Program-made: the position numbers and the translations under genes | Assembly: GCF_022113815.1 (NCBI RefSeq) | Contig: NZ_SGOM01000010.1 | Location: forward strand, 62,001-126,000 | Length of the DNA stretch: 64,000 nucleotides | Source: Vibrio cincinnatiensis | GTDB lineage: Bacteria; Pseudomonadota; Gammaproteobacteria; Enterobacterales; Vibrionaceae | Reading direction: 5' to 3' | The notes under the pieces: model-generated | What the model was told of the DNA's origin: nothing | What the model saw: only the letters and a program-made list of their open reading frames with translations | Databases searched by the model: none | In this document: positions 28,399 through 37,933 of the stretch, piece after piece | How positions within the stretch are numbered: the first letter of the stretch is position 1 | How the letters are laid out: the number at the start of each line of letters is the position of its first letter

Positions 28399-28938
28399 TC
28401 AAATAGATTGAGTCACTTTATCAATGATCTCGGTCGGAAAATTCATCCGAACCATAACTTGCTCAACCATTTGCTGTTTTCGGCTCGTGTTATTATTAGT
28501 AATGACCCAGAATGGCGTATGAGGAATCGCTTTTGGCTTCGTGGTTTGTCCATTGGCCAATAATGTTTGTTCATTATCCGCAAAATACACTCGCTTCCGG
28601 CCTTTAACCGACATGGCTTCAGAAAAACTTTCAGGATCGACACGATAGAGTGTGGAGAGCACTAACATAAAACGATCAATCGCTTTTTTCAGATCAGCAA
28701 ATTCATCTGAAATCAGTAAGGCGCGCATCTCTTTGACGCTATCGATTTTCGTTTCTTGAGCGGCATCTTTACTCACAACTATACCTTTAGTCGCCAGCAC
28801 ATCCGATGCTGACTCTTGCATAGACTGTCTATCCACATTCAGCAAACGGCGCAAAATATCTGACGCACTTTCACCAATATGTCGGGTTTGGCTAGCAATG
28901 TAACGGTATAGATCTTCATCAACCTCTATTGTTTTCAT
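28399..28938 (-). CDS. seqA: SeqA, negative modulator of replication initiation
   Basis: 179 residues. The N-terminal oligomerisation segment MKTIEVDEDLYRYIASQTRHIGESASDILRRLL is followed by a variable linker. The C-terminal domain that reads hemimethylated GATC contains FWVITNNNTSRKQQMVEQVM. SeqA sequesters newly replicated oriC and forms complexes behind forks, and occurs only in organisms with Dam methylation. It is divergent from ybfF and 108 bases upstream of pgm. Confidence 0.96.
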   Translation of the reverse strand: MKTIEVDEDLYRYIASQTRHIGESASDILRRLLNVDRQSMQESASDVLATKGIVVSKDAAQETKIDSVKEMRALLISDEFADLKKAIDRFMLVLSTLYRVDPESFSEAMSVKGRKRVYFADNEQTLLANGQTTKPKAIPHTPFWVITNNNTSRKQQMVEQVMVRMNFPTEIIDKVTQSI

Positions 28939-29030
28939 TCGCTTTTCACAATCTCAATGTTTAAACTCTGTGGGATTATAGCGAGATCTTTGCCGAGACT
29001 CTACGTTAAACCCATTACTATTAAGATAAA

Positions 29031-29795
29031 ATGTCAGCACTGCTCAATTATAAACTCGAAGGTGAGGGTCACACCGTTGTTTTGATCCATGGTCTATTTG
29101 GGAGTTTGGATAATTTAGGATTATTAGCCCGAGACCTAAAAACAGACCACCAAGTATTAAGTATTGACTTACGCAACCATGGTCAATCTTTTCACTCACC
29201 AGAGCATAACTATGCGTTAATGGCACGAGATGTCGCTCGGCTGCTTCACCACCTCCAGATCTCTCAAGCCACTCTCATTGGCCACTCAATGGGTGGAAAG
29301 GTCGCGATGAAGCTAGCCGATTTAGATCCAGAGATCATACAACAGTTAATCGTACTCGATATGGCCCCCATTGCGTATACAGTACGTCGACACGATAATG
29401 TTTTCGCTGGGTTAAACGCTGTTCTAGAACAAAAACCGACCTCTCGTAGTGAAGTGATGGCTATTTTAGCCAAACACATTCAGTTGGAAGGCGTTCGTCA
29501 ATTTCTCAGTAAATCACTCATAAGCCAAGACAGTGTGATGGCTTGGCGCTTTAATGTTAAGGCAATAAAAGCTAACTACGGGAATATCCTAGGCTGGGAA
29601 CCTATCGCGCAAAATAAAACGCCGACACTCTTTATTAAAGGAGCTGATTCAGATTATTTAACCGCAGAGCATCAAGTGGTGATTCAACAACAATTTCACC
29701 ATGCTAAAGCGCATGTGATTGCTAATACAGGGCATTGGTTACATGCCGAAAAACCCGTCGAAGTATTGCGTGCAATCCGGAAGTTCATCGTTTAA
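29031..29795 (+). CDS. ybfF: alpha/beta-hydrolase YbfF (acyl-esterase)
   Basis: 254 residues, single-domain alpha/beta hydrolase. The oxyanion motif is LIHGLFGS (18-25), the nucleophile Ser86 is in GHSMGG, and the catalytic His235 is in NTGHWLHAEKP. E. coli YbfF hydrolyses esters including acyl-CoA-like substrates; the physiological substrate is unclear. It is divergent from seqA with 92 bases between starts, as in E. coli. Confidence 0.93.
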   Translation: MSALLNYKLEGEGHTVVLIHGLFGSLDNLGLLARDLKTDHQVLSIDLRNHGQSFHSPEHNYALMARDVARLLHHLQISQATLIGHSMGGKVAMKLADLDPEIIQQLIVLDMAPIAYTVRRHDNVFAGLNAVLEQKPTSRSEVMAILAKHIQLEGVRQFLSKSLISQDSVMAWRFNVKAIKANYGNILGWEPIAQNKTPTLFIKGADSDYLTAEHQVVIQQQFHHAKAHVIANTGHWLHAEKPVEVLRAIRKFIV

Positions 29796-29904
29796 CCCCA
29801 TAATCCATATAAAAATAAGGGATAAATCAAAGATCATGGGTTGATTAACTTTGACCAATAACAGTGGTATAGTTCGCGCAAGCAAATTGGTATAAAGGAT
29901 AACC

Positions 29905-30126
29905 ATGCTTTACGACTATATGAACATGCTCGAATCGATTGGGCTTGATCTGCTTTTTGCGTCCATTTTTTTCTTTATTGGAATGGCAATAAAAGACGTA
30001 TTGAAACAAGGTAATGTTCCGCCATTTGGCCGTCGTATCGTATGGCTTGTGCTATTTTTAGGTTGCGCGGGTTTTATTGCCAAAGGCCTTATTCAACTCA
30101 GTTGGGAAGGCACAGGGCTGGGCTAA
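29905..30126 (+). CDS. DUF2788 small inner-membrane protein
   Basis: 73 residues with two predicted membrane helices (about 12-32 and 43-65) joined by a short basic loop, KQGNVPPFGRR. Its position between ybfF and fldA and its sequence match the DUF2788 family of Vibrio and relatives; no function is known. ATG 29905 has AAGGA seven bases upstream. It is spaced 51 bases before fldA, so the two could be cotranscribed. Confidence 0.85.
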   Translation: MLYDYMNMLESIGLDLLFASIFFFIGMAIKDVLKQGNVPPFGRRIVWLVLFLGCAGFIAKGLIQLSWEGTGLG

Positions 30127-30177
30127 TGACCTAGCATTATTCCCATCAACCGATAACAATGTAAAGGTAAAGACTCT

Positions 30178-30705
30178 ATGGCAAGTGTAGGTATCTTTTT
30201 TGGTAGCGATACAGGTAACACCGAAGCTATTGCAAAAATGATTCAAAAACAACTCGGTAAAAAACTGGTCCACGTCCAAGATATCGCCAAAAGCAGTAAA
30301 GAAGATATTGATAATTTCGATCTTCTACTGCTAGGCATCCCTACTTGGTATTACGGTGAAGCTCAATGTGACTGGGATGATTTTTTCCCTGAGTTAGAAG
30401 CCATTGATTTTTCTACCAAGTTGGTCGCCATTTTTGGGTGTGGAGATCAAGAAGATTATGCGGAATACTTCTGTGACGCGATGGGCACGGTACGTGACAT
30501 CGTCGAAGCAAAAGGAGCAACTATTGTGGGTCATTGGCCAACAGAAGGCTACGAATTTGAAGCCTCGAAAGCATTAGTGGATGACAGCCACTTTGTCGGT
30601 TTATGTATTGATGAAGATCGTCAACCAGAACTCACTGATCAACGTGTCACCACTTGGGTAAACCAAGTTTATGAAGAAATGTGTCTCGCTGAGCTAGACG
30701 ACTAA
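30178..30705 (+). CDS. fldA: flavodoxin (long-chain)
   Basis: 175 residues. The FMN-phosphate loop GSDTGNTEAI is at 9-18, the first ring-stacking loop is PTWYYGEAQ, and the second is FGCGDQEDYAEYF. The extra loop of long-chain flavodoxins is present. It carries single electrons, for example to IspG/IspH, BioB and pyruvate formate-lyase activase. In E. coli fldA sits next to fur; here fur is about 3 kb downstream. Confidence 0.97.
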   Translation: MASVGIFFGSDTGNTEAIAKMIQKQLGKKLVHVQDIAKSSKEDIDNFDLLLLGIPTWYYGEAQCDWDDFFPELEAIDFSTKLVAIFGCGDQEDYAEYFCDAMGTVRDIVEAKGATIVGHWPTEGYEFEASKALVDDSHFVGLCIDEDRQPELTDQRVTTWVNQVYEEMCLAELDD

Positions 30706-30737
30706 AAAATAGCCCTCTGTACTGAGGGCTATTTTTT
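30704..30737. terminator. bidirectional terminator between fldA and lrgB
   Basis: AATAGCCCTC and GAGGGCTATT form a perfect stem with a six-base loop and A/T tracts of six on both sides. It overlaps the fldA stop codon. Confidence 0.93.
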
Positions 30738-30766
30738 ACCTAAATTCACACCTCCGTCTCGACGTG

Positions 30767-31462
30767 TTACCACAAAAGTTGTCCTAAGAATGGAGCTATT
30801 AATACGGTAACCATCCCTGCAATCATCATAACGACACTAGATACGACACCTTCAGAGTTTCCTATTTGATATGCTTTGGCGGTTCCTGCACCATGGGCCG
30901 ATGCCCCTAAACTCGCACCTTTACCAAAACGAGAGCGAATCGACAGCACGGTTAACACGGTTTCCCCCACCGCCATACCAATTACACCCGTTAACACAAC
31001 AAACAGAGCCGTTAAGTCACTTTGCCCACCAATAGAACGTGTTGCCTCAACAGCAAAAGGCGTTGTTATCGAACGCATGGCTAAACTGCGTTGTAACAAT
31101 TCGGGTAATTCAAACCAACGAGCAAGCAAAACGGTACTGCCCACTGCCACAATGACCGACACCACAACCCCAACGGATAGTGAAAGCCAATGGCGGCGAA
31201 TTAGCTTACGGTTATCATAAACTGGAATAGCAAAAGCGACTGTTGCCGGGCCAAGTAACCAGAGCAACCAGTGAGATTCTTCCATATAAGCTTGATACGG
31301 AATCCCTAACCCCATCACGACAACCACCAAGAGTAAAGGAGCAAGCAGAAGCGGCATTAATAATATCGAACGCTTACGTTGATACAGCATTTTGCTGCCA
31401 TAGTAAAAAAGCAACGTTAAAACAAGGCAAGCAATCCCCAGTAACGATAGATGAATAGACAT
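30767..31462 (-). CDS. LrgB/CidB-type inner-membrane protein (YohK-like)
   Basis: 231 residues, the length of E. coli YohK, with about six or seven membrane helices. Conserved LrgB stretches include ALLGPATVAFAIPVYDN-like LLWLLGPATVAFAIPVYDNR, RSITTPFAVEATRSIGG and GASAHGAGTAKAYQIG. It works with the CidA-like partner encoded one base upstream. The pair has been linked to holin-like export and, more recently, to pyruvate or overflow-metabolite transport. It is probably controlled by the divergent LysR gene. Confidence 0.92.
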   Translation of the reverse strand: MSIHLSLLGIACLVLTLLFYYGSKMLYQRKRSILLMPLLLAPLLLVVVVMGLGIPYQAYMEESHWLLWLLGPATVAFAIPVYDNRKLIRRHWLSLSVGVVVSVIVAVGSTVLLARWFELPELLQRSLAMRSITTPFAVEATRSIGGQSDLTALFVVLTGVIGMAVGETVLTVLSIRSRFGKGASLGASAHGAGTAKAYQIGNSEGVVSSVVMMIAGMVTVLIAPFLGQLLW

Positions 31463-31463
31463 C

Positions 31464-31871
31464 TTATGCTCCTCTCACCGAATGGCTTTTGCGTCGAGCT
31501 AATTTTAATTCGAAACGATATAGCTTATCGACCACCCAAGCCGTCGCCGCAATCACCACGATGGTACTGATCACTAAAACCAACATAATACGCAGCCCTT
31601 GCTGACGCATTAGCGGCTGATAATTCACGACGGCAACGACAGCAGGGACAAAAAATAATAACATCTCCGCCAGCAGCCACGATGCACCTCTGCGCAGCCA
31701 ATCCACCTTCACAACTCGGCTAAACACCAATACCAATAACAAGAGCATACCTGTTAAGTTAGCCGGGATAGGAAGATGAAAACGATGTACCAAATAATCG
31801 GCAATAAACCATATCAAGGCTAAAACCGAAATTTGACCTAAAGTCAGCAAACCATTTTCTAGTTTTCTCAT
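31464..31871 (-). CDS. CidA/LrgA-type holin-like membrane protein (YohJ-like)
   Basis: 135 residues with four membrane helices. The family core is visible as GQISVLALIWFIADYLVHRFHLPIPANLTGMLLLL and the following FFVPAVVAVVNY. ATG 31871 gives the normal CidA length; the open frame upstream to 32039 runs into the divergent regulator and has no homology. It is separated from lrgB by one base, so the two form one transcript. A LysR-type palindrome lies in the promoter. Confidence 0.92.
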   Translation of the reverse strand: MRKLENGLLTLGQISVLALIWFIADYLVHRFHLPIPANLTGMLLLLVLVFSRVVKVDWLRRGASWLLAEMLLFFVPAVVAVVNYQPLMRQQGLRIMLVLVISTIVVIAATAWVVDKLYRFELKLARRKSHSVRGA

Positions 31872-31955
31872 TCTATCATTCGATATTTTTGTGAAATTAG
31901 TCACAGTATAGTAAGGTAACAAACCTGCATAAAATGACTTTTTATTATAAATATC

Positions 31956-31970
31956 ATTCCAAAATGGAAT
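31956..31970. promoter_or_regulatory. LysR-type operator between cidA and its regulator
   Basis: ATTCC-AAAAT-GGAAT is a perfect inverted repeat containing the T-N11-A pattern of LysR family sites, 22 bases before the regulator ATG and 85 bases before the cidA start. Confidence 0.65.
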
Positions 31971-31991
31971 ACTGAGGACACCGAGATCATC

Positions 31992-32891
31992 ATGGACATT
32001 AAAGCGCTTCGATACTTTGTTGAACTCGTTAACCAGCAAAGTTTTACCCGTGCATCAGAGCAGCTCTATGTAACACAACCCACCATCAGTAAAATGATTC
32101 GTAGCCTTGAGCTTGAAGTAGGTCAACCACTATTACATAGAGAAGGAAGGCGTTTTTGGCTCACCGAGGCAGGCGAGATCGTCTACCAACGTGCCGTAGA
32201 AATTATCGCACATTTGACCCAACTCAATGCCGAACTGATTGATCTAAACCAATTACAGCGAGGTCAACTTCGATTAGGAATCCCCCCAATGGTTGGGCAC
32301 CTCTATGCGAGAGTGATTCGCCAATACCGCCAAGCGTACCCAAATGTGGAAATGACGATAGTTGAATACGGAGGCCGAAAAATAGAACAAGCCGTATTAG
32401 ATGGCGAGATTGATGTGGCTGTCACGATGCTTTCCCATCATGCTGAACAAAACCTAAATACTTTAGTGCTTGATAGTTATCCTATTTATGCGGTTGTACC
32501 CAATGTTTCCCCTTGGAAAGAGACGCCTAAAATTACTTGGGACATGTTAAAAAATGAGCCCTTTTACCTTTATACCCAAGAATTTACGTTAAGTGATTAT
32601 GTTCAGACTCTCTGTCAGCAACAAGGGTTTACCCCACAAATCGCGGCGCGTAGCAGCCAATGGGACTTTCTAGTAGCCCTCGTCAAAAGCGGGGTTGGTG
32701 TAGCCTTTTTACCAGAACCCCTTTGTCAGCGGATACAGAGCGATGGTGTTCTGGTACGGCCCATCATTCCGACGATTGATTGGCAACTCTGCGTGATTTG
32801 GCACGCTGAACGGTACGTTTCTCGTACAGCGGAAGCATGGATTGAACTGTGCGAGCAATATCAAAGTACAGCAAATAACTCTCCTCGATAG
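31992..32891 (+). CDS. LysR-family regulator, probable CidR-type activator of the cidA-lrgB pair
   Basis: 299 residues. The winged helix-turn-helix occupies 1-60 (FVELVNQQSFTRASEQLYVTQPTISKMIRSLE), and the type-2 periplasmic-binding-like effector domain runs from about 90 to 295. It is divergent from cidA-lrgB with 120 bases between starts, the classical arrangement for a LysR regulator of a neighbouring operon. In Gram-positive bacteria CidR responds to acetate or pyruvate; the effector here is unknown. Confidence 0.9.
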   Translation: MDIKALRYFVELVNQQSFTRASEQLYVTQPTISKMIRSLELEVGQPLLHREGRRFWLTEAGEIVYQRAVEIIAHLTQLNAELIDLNQLQRGQLRLGIPPMVGHLYARVIRQYRQAYPNVEMTIVEYGGRKIEQAVLDGEIDVAVTMLSHHAEQNLNTLVLDSYPIYAVVPNVSPWKETPKITWDMLKNEPFYLYTQEFTLSDYVQTLCQQQGFTPQIAARSSQWDFLVALVKSGVGVAFLPEPLCQRIQSDGVLVRPIIPTIDWQLCVIWHAERYVSRTAEAWIELCEQYQSTANNSPR

Positions 32892-32913
32892 AATATGAAT
32901 AAGTTCGTGATTC

Positions 32914-33417
32914 TCATAAAGGCAATGTATCAACCCCACTGGCGCGATACTTTGGTCTTTTCCGAACGTATAACTTACGATGCACCTCAGAAACCACATT
33001 TCCCTCCTTATCTTTGACATGAATGATGAATTCCGGAAAACATTTATCCCCATTGGCGGTGACGCTCAATATGTCATCTAATTGAGCCTGAGAAATCAAA
33101 AATTCAGCATAAAGATCGCTTCGGCCGGGTTTAATAAAATTAATGCTCGCCTCTTTATCCCACACATAATATTGCTTACCTAAAATCCCCATCAACATCA
33201 ACGAGTAAACAGGGTCAGTAAGAGAAAAAATACTCCCTCCATATTGGGATCGGTTCGCATTTTTATTCCACCAGCGTAATTTTAAACGTAGCTTTGCTTC
33301 ACGAAAATCATTGCTAATCGATTCAATTTTTATTCCTGCGCCCCAAAAAGGAGGCCAACTATTTAGTGCCCACTTCACAATATTGGGTTTATATAACATT
33401 TCCAGTGTTTTATTCAT
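32914..33417 (-). CDS. DUF4442 hotdog-fold protein, probable thioesterase relative
   Basis: 167 residues, cytoplasmic. The DUF4442 pattern is seen in PPFWGAGIKIESISNDFREAKLRL, NANRSQYGGSIFSLTDP and INFIKPGRSDLYAEF. The family belongs to the hotdog superfamily near PaaI/YiiD-type acyl-CoA thioesterases, but typical catalytic residues cannot be assigned with confidence. It converges with the LysR gene (22 bases apart) and is divergent from fur. Confidence 0.85.
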   Translation of the reverse strand: MNKTLEMLYKPNIVKWALNSWPPFWGAGIKIESISNDFREAKLRLKLRWWNKNANRSQYGGSIFSLTDPVYSLMLMGILGKQYYVWDKEASINFIKPGRSDLYAEFLISQAQLDDILSVTANGDKCFPEFIIHVKDKEGNVVSEVHRKLYVRKRPKYRASGVDTLPL

Positions 33418-33617
33418 GCTATCCGTGCCTTAGACTCTAAGTGCTCTCAACCTCTTAGCGATAAGGATAAGCTTGATCATGAGGTTGAGAAATACAATAC
33501 GGTTAATGTTGCACAATTGTAACTGGCCTGATCGGGTTTCGCCGTGATTTGGCTAGACTTTATAAATAAAGACAGTAACCCTTTGAACTTCGGGTTTATT
33601 GTTTTAACTGGGTGACC

Positions 33618-33623
33618 TATAAT
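33618..33623 (+). promoter_or_regulatory. -10 element of the fur promoter
   Basis: A perfect TATAAT lies 54 bases before the fur ATG. The matching -35 region (GTTTAT at 33595) is weak, suggesting a promoter helped by an activator. No clear Fur box overlaps it. Confidence 0.45.
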
Positions 33624-33676
33624 GTGGGGCAATATTGACTTCTGTTTACGACGGCAGATCATCAACGGGAAAGTAT

Positions 33677-34123
33677 ATGTCAGACAATAACCAAGCGCTA
33701 AAGGATGCTGGTCTTAAAGTAACCCTTCCTCGGCTAAAGATTTTAGAAGTATTGCAACAGCCAGAGTGCCAACATATTAGTGCTGAAGAGCTGTACAAAA
33801 AGCTGATTGATCTCGGTGAAGAGATCGGTCTTGCCACCGTTTATCGAGTTTTAAACCAATTTGATGATGCTGGCATTGTTACTCGCCACCACTTTGAAGG
33901 GGGCAAATCAGTTTTTGAACTCTCGACCCAACATCATCATGATCACCTAGTCTGTCTCGATTGTGGTGAAGTAATCGAGTTTTCAGATGATGTTATCGAG
34001 CAGCGTCAAAAAGAGATTGCCGCTCGCTACAATGTAAAACTAACTAATCACAGTTTATATCTGTATGGTAAATGTGCAGACGGAAACTGTAAAACCGATC
34101 CTGATGCACACAAGGCAAAGTAA
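33677..34123 (+). CDS. fur: Fur, ferric uptake regulator
   Basis: 148 residues, same length as E. coli Fur. The N-terminal winged helix has LKVTLPRLKILEVLQQPE and ATVYRVLNQFDDAGIV. Regulatory metal-site residues lie in QHHHDHLVCLDCGEV (His86-88, His90), and the cysteine pairs Cys93/Cys96 and Cys133/Cys138 form the structural zinc sites. With Fe2+ it represses iron uptake genes, likely including the feo operon of this window. ATG 33677 has GGGAAAG upstream and matches the family N-terminus; the frame upstream to 33635 is not conserved. Confidence 0.98.
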   Translation: MSDNNQALKDAGLKVTLPRLKILEVLQQPECQHISAEELYKKLIDLGEEIGLATVYRVLNQFDDAGIVTRHHFEGGKSVFELSTQHHHDHLVCLDCGEVIEFSDDVIEQRQKEIAARYNVKLTNHSLYLYGKCADGNCKTDPDAHKAK

Positions 34124-34129
34124 TCGAAT

Positions 34130-34157
34130 AAAAAAACCACCGTACGGTGGTTTTTTT
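34130..34157. terminator. bidirectional terminator between fur and asd
   Basis: CCACCGTACGGTGG is fully self-complementary, flanked by seven A on one side and seven T on the other, and works for both convergent genes. Confidence 0.92.
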
Positions 34158-34183
34158 ATGACTCATTACCTCAACACATTCAG

Positions 34184-35197
34184 CTAAAAGTAATCTCGGA
34201 TCAAAACTTCTGCAATCTGCACGGCATTCGTTGCAGCACCTTTACGCACATTGTCGGCAACAACCCATAAGTTGATACCACTATGGTGGCTAATATCATT
34301 ACGGATACGTCCAACTAGCACATTGTCTTTACCGCCAGCATCACGAACTTGTGTTGGATACTCCTCTCCTTGGAAAACCTCAATACCATCCGTTTGATCT
34401 AATAACGTAACAACTTGTTCAGCATCTATCGGATGACTGGTTTCAATATGTATCGCTTCAGCATGGCCATAAAAAACGGGAACCCGCACACAAGTTGGGT
34501 TAACCATCAAAGAAGGATCATTAAAGATTTTCTGGGTTTCCCACACCATCTTCATCTCTTCTTTGGTATAACCGTTCTCCATAAATTGATCAATTTGTGG
34601 AATGCAGTTAAAAGCGATTTGCTGACTGAAGGCCTGAGGATCAGCTGGAATACCATTCAGTAACTTGGCTGTCTGCCCTGCAAGTTCATCGATGCCTGCT
34701 TTACCTGCACCAGAAACGGATTGATAAGTGGTCACGTTAACGCGTTCAATGCCAACAGCATCATAAATCGGTTTTAAGGCCACCAACATCTGGATGGTTG
34801 AACAGTTCGGATTAGCAATAATATTTCGATTACGAAACTCTGCAATGGCTTGTGGGTTGACTTCTGGAACAACCAGTGGAATATCGTAGTCATAACGAAA
34901 TTGTGAAGAGTTATCAATCACCACAACACCAGCCTCTGCGGCAATCGGAGCCCAGCGCTCAGACTGCTCTCCTCCTGCAGAAAACAAAGCAATATGAGCA
35001 AGAGACCAATCGAACTCTTCCACATTCTGTACGCGGACTGTCTTACCGTTAAAACGATAGGTTTTACCTTCACTACGCTCACTGGCTAGTAAAAATAATT
35101 CACCAACTGGAAACTGGCGTTCTTGCAGAACTTCCAACATCGTTTCACCCACGGCACCTGTTGCGCCGAAAATGGCAACATTAAATTCTTGGCTCAT
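34184..35197 (-). CDS. asd: aspartate-semialdehyde dehydrogenase
   Basis: 337 residues. The NADP-binding loop is [11 protein letters not shown] (10-20). The catalytic Cys132 is in NPNCST, with Gln159 in TYQSVSGAG and an Arg-His pair in [11 protein letters not shown], so all acid-base residues are present. It reduces aspartyl phosphate to the semialdehyde for lysine, threonine, methionine and diaminopimelate. It is the NPNCST type seen in Gram-positives; Vibrio also carries an enterobacterial-type Asd elsewhere. It overlaps the end of pdxB by 17 bases. In E. coli this position is held by usg, an inactive relative. Confidence 0.94.
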   Translation of the reverse strand: MSQEFNVAIFGATGAVGETMLEVLQERQFPVGELFLLASERSEGKTYRFNGKTVRVQNVEEFDWSLAHIALFSAGGEQSERWAPIAAEAGVVVIDNSSQFRYDYDIPLVVPEVNPQAIAEFRNRNIIANPNCSTIQMLVALKPIYDAVGIERVNVTTYQSVSGAGKAGIDELAGQTAKLLNGIPADPQAFSQQIAFNCIPQIDQFMENGYTKEEMKMVWETQKIFNDPSLMVNPTCVRVPVFYGHAEAIHIETSHPIDAEQVVTLLDQTDGIEVFQGEEYPTQVRDAGGKDNVLVGRIRNDISHHSGINLWVVADNVRKGAATNAVQIAEVLIRDYF

Positions 35198-36326
35198 TCG
35201 TTACCTCTATATTAAAACCTAATTTTGCTAGTGGCTCGAGTTGACAAGATTCATCCCCCACTAGCCTGATTGCGCTATATTCCCGCCGATCCCAATACTG
35301 TTTCCGCATTTGATCAAAGGCTCCGGGTTGCTGAATTTCGCGGCGAAACTGCGCATCATCACGTCGAACATCGTAAACCAATTGAGTTAAGTTTAGCAGC
35401 GTCGCTTCATCCCATCGTCGATTTAATGTCACTTCTGGAATAAGAGCAACCGGGAGTAAGCTCGATGGGTTTGCCCAAAATGCTTGCCCTAAAAACTCAC
35501 TATAACGATTAAACACCATCGTTGTGCCACGTGCTTTCCCTTCTAAACCATAACCTGCGACATGTGGCGTCGCAAAAGCAAGCAATGGAAGTAACGACAA
35601 ATCAACCTGAGGTTCAAACTCAAATACATCCAACGCTGCCGTGAACCCATCGTGCTGCTGTAATCGGGCTTTAAGTGCCTCATTATCAACAACAGGACCA
35701 CGGGCTGCATTAATTAAAATTTGATCACCACGCAAACGTTGGAGAACAGACTCATTAATCAAGTGGTGTGTCGGCCATTCACCATCACGAGTAATCGGTG
35801 TGTGTAACGTAATCACATCCGCCTTTTCTAATAGTGTCGGTAACGGTGTAAACTCACGACTATCCCCTTGAGCTTGTTTAGGCGGATCGTTAAGAAGTAC
35901 CTTAATACCCAGACCGGTTAAGCATTCCGCTAAATAAGTCCCAACTTGACCTGCACCTATAATCCCTACGGTTTTATCAAATACCGAGAAGCCTTGCTGC
36001 TGAGCAAGTACCATCAAAACACTAAACACATACTCGGCTACTCCAACTTTGTTACAACCGGGAGCGGCAGTAAAAAAGATGCCCCGCTCAGCCAATAAGG
36101 CTTGGTCTACATGATCCATACCTGCAGTTGCCGTACCAACGAATTTTAATCGATTCGCTTTCGTAAGCAGACGTTCATCCACATTCGTCACTGAGCGAAT
36201 CATCAAAGCATCAATATCGATTAAATCATCGGCTGTTAGTGTTCGCCCGGGTTTTAAGATCACCTCACCAAGCTGACAAAATAACGACTCAGCATAAGGC
36301 ATATTTTCATCAATCAATATTTTCAT
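35181..36326 (-). CDS. pdxB: erythronate-4-phosphate dehydrogenase
   Basis: 381 residues, D-2-hydroxyacid dehydrogenase family. The NAD motif GAGQVG is at 124-129. The catalytic Arg ([10 protein letters not shown]), Glu (FEFEPQV) and His (TPHVAGYG) are present, and a C-terminal dimerisation domain of about 90 residues is specific to PdxB. It acts in pyridoxal-phosphate synthesis by oxidising 4-phosphoerythronate. ATG 36326 is chosen as the family start; ribosome binding is weak. The gene reads into asd with a 17-base overlap. Confidence 0.96.
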   Translation of the reverse strand: MKILIDENMPYAESLFCQLGEVILKPGRTLTADDLIDIDALMIRSVTNVDERLLTKANRLKFVGTATAGMDHVDQALLAERGIFFTAAPGCNKVGVAEYVFSVLMVLAQQQGFSVFDKTVGIIGAGQVGTYLAECLTGLGIKVLLNDPPKQAQGDSREFTPLPTLLEKADVITLHTPITRDGEWPTHHLINESVLQRLRGDQILINAARGPVVDNEALKARLQQHDGFTAALDVFEFEPQVDLSLLPLLAFATPHVAGYGLEGKARGTTMVFNRYSEFLGQAFWANPSSLLPVALIPEVTLNRRWDEATLLNLTQLVYDVRRDDAQFRREIQQPGAFDQMRKQYWDRREYSAIRLVGDESCQLEPLAKLGFNIEVTNEPRI

Positions 36327-36446
36327 AGCAGATTCACACAAGTTATTTTTGAGGAATAAAGGGGAACAATGAGAAGAACACTCAACTCACCGAGGCGTAT
36401 CGTCTGTTTGACCAGCATTGTGCAGAAAAGCATTCACGGTGTCGAG

Positions 36447-36480
36447 AATAAAAATACCCGGTGCCAATTGGTCACCGGGT
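36447..36480 (-). terminator. terminator of fabB and its 3' UTR RNA
   Basis: Nearly perfect palindrome ACCCGGTG-A-CCAATTGG-CACCGGGT followed by ATTTTTATT on the minus strand. Confidence 0.88.
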
Positions 36481-36540
36481 GAATATCCAGAACAAAAGGA
36501 TCCCGTCCCGCTCTCCAGGGGACAGAGTCTGCGTCTGTTT
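36447..36540 (-). ncRNA. FarS-like small RNA in the fabB 3' UTR
   Basis: The 3' UTR of fabB forms three hairpins on the minus strand: GATCGG/CCGATC (36557-36541), GTCCC/GGGAC around 36520-36502, and the terminator ACCCGGTG/CACCGGGT (36480-36456) followed by ATTTTTATT. In V. cholerae the fabB 3' UTR is processed into FarS, a short Hfq-binding RNA induced with fabB by FadR that represses fadE paralogues. The position and terminator fit; I have not matched the seed sequence, and the 5' end given is approximate. Confidence 0.5.
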
Positions 36541-36593
36541 GATCGGCGATACCGATCGGTTCTGGAAACCTTTTACCTTACGGTATTTAGTAA

Positions 36594-37805
36594 TTACGCT
36601 GAGTACTTTTTAATGACCAACGTTGCGTTCGTTCCGCCAAATCCAAAGCTATTAGACATAACCGTTGTTAATGGCTGCTCGCGCATTTCCGTTACAATAT
36701 CTAAGCCTTGAGCGGCGTCATCTAATGTTTCAATATTAATGCTGGGAGCAACAAAATTATGATGCAACATCAAAGTAGAGTAGATAGCTTCATGAACGCC
36801 TGCCGCACCAAGAGCATGACCCGTCATAGCTTTTGTGGCAGAAATGGCTGGGCTGTTACCCGAAAAGACTTCTTGAATCGCGCCTAACTCCTTCACATCA
36901 CCAACCGGTGTTGAAGTACCATGGGTATTCACATAATCCACATGATCAACATTTTGCATCGCCATTTTCATACAACGTGCGGCACCTTCACCTGAAGGAG
37001 CAACCATGTCATAGCCGTCAGACGTCGCACCATACCCTACGATTTCACCATATATTTTGGCACCACGAGCTAAAGCGTGTTCTAACTCTTCAATCACCAG
37101 CATACCGCCGCCTCCAGAGATAACAAAACCATCACGGTCTGCATCATAGGTGCGTGAGGCTTGCTCTGGTGTATCGTTATACTTCGTTGAGAGTGCGCCC
37201 ATCGCATCAAACATCATCGTCAAAGACCAATCTAATTCTTCACCACCACCAGCAAAGACGATGTCCTGTTTACCTAATTGAATCAGTTCCATCGCATTAC
37301 CAATGCAGTGAGCAGATGTGGCACATGCCGAGCTGATGGAATAATTCACACCACGAATTTTAAATGGGGTGGCTAGACATGCAGAAACGGTCGAAGACAT
37401 CGTACGTGGCACCATATAAGGCCCAATGCGTTTCACCCCTTTTTCACGTAGTGTATCAACAGCCACCACTTGATTTAATGATGATGCCCCACCGGAACCG
37501 GCGATGATCCCTGTACGATCATTAGAAACTTGTTCTGGCGTTAAACCAGCATCTGCAATGGCTTGCTCCATGGATAAATAAGCATACGCAGCAGCATCAC
37601 CCATAAAACGCATTTGTTTGCGATCAATATGTTCTGATGGGTTAATTTTCAGGTTACCCCACACTTGAGAGCGTAGGCCTTGCTCTTTAAATTGCTCAGA
37701 AGCAGTAATGCCTGATTTGCCGGCTTTCAGAGACGCTAAAACTTCTTGGACGTTGTTACCGATACTGGAAACAATACCCATACCGGTGATTACGACTCGT
37801 TTCAT
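36594..37805 (-). CDS. fabB: beta-ketoacyl-ACP synthase I
   Basis: 403 residues. The catalytic Cys161 is in SSACATSAH, with histidines in [11 protein letters not shown] (about 296) and [11 protein letters not shown] (about 331). It elongates acyl-ACP and is required for unsaturated fatty acid synthesis. It is divergent from mnmC with 128 bases between starts. AAGTGGTCAG at 37862-37871 resembles half of a FadR site (AACTGGTCGG), in line with the known activation of fabB by FadR, but the second half is not conserved. Confidence 0.97.
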   Translation of the reverse strand: MKRVVITGMGIVSSIGNNVQEVLASLKAGKSGITASEQFKEQGLRSQVWGNLKINPSEHIDRKQMRFMGDAAAYAYLSMEQAIADAGLTPEQVSNDRTGIIAGSGGASSLNQVVAVDTLREKGVKRIGPYMVPRTMSSTVSACLATPFKIRGVNYSISSACATSAHCIGNAMELIQLGKQDIVFAGGGEELDWSLTMMFDAMGALSTKYNDTPEQASRTYDADRDGFVISGGGGMLVIEELEHALARGAKIYGEIVGYGATSDGYDMVAPSGEGAARCMKMAMQNVDHVDYVNTHGTSTPVGDVKELGAIQEVFSGNSPAISATKAMTGHALGAAGVHEAIYSTLMLHHNFVAPSINIETLDDAAQGLDIVTEMREQPLTTVMSNSFGFGGTNATLVIKKYSA

Positions 37806-37933
37806 GTGACATTCCTATAATTCAAAATTTCTCGCTAGATAATAACGAAGATAAGTAACAAAAGTGGTCAGCTTTCCTATAAATCCGTACAATCTTGCCT
37901 TATTAAACGCATATTTCCTAGAACTCATCGATT

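Noticed and set aside
37862..37878. Full FadR operator before fabB
   Set aside because: Only the left half (AAGTGGTCAG) fits; the right half does not, so it is mentioned in the fabB entry but not listed as a site.
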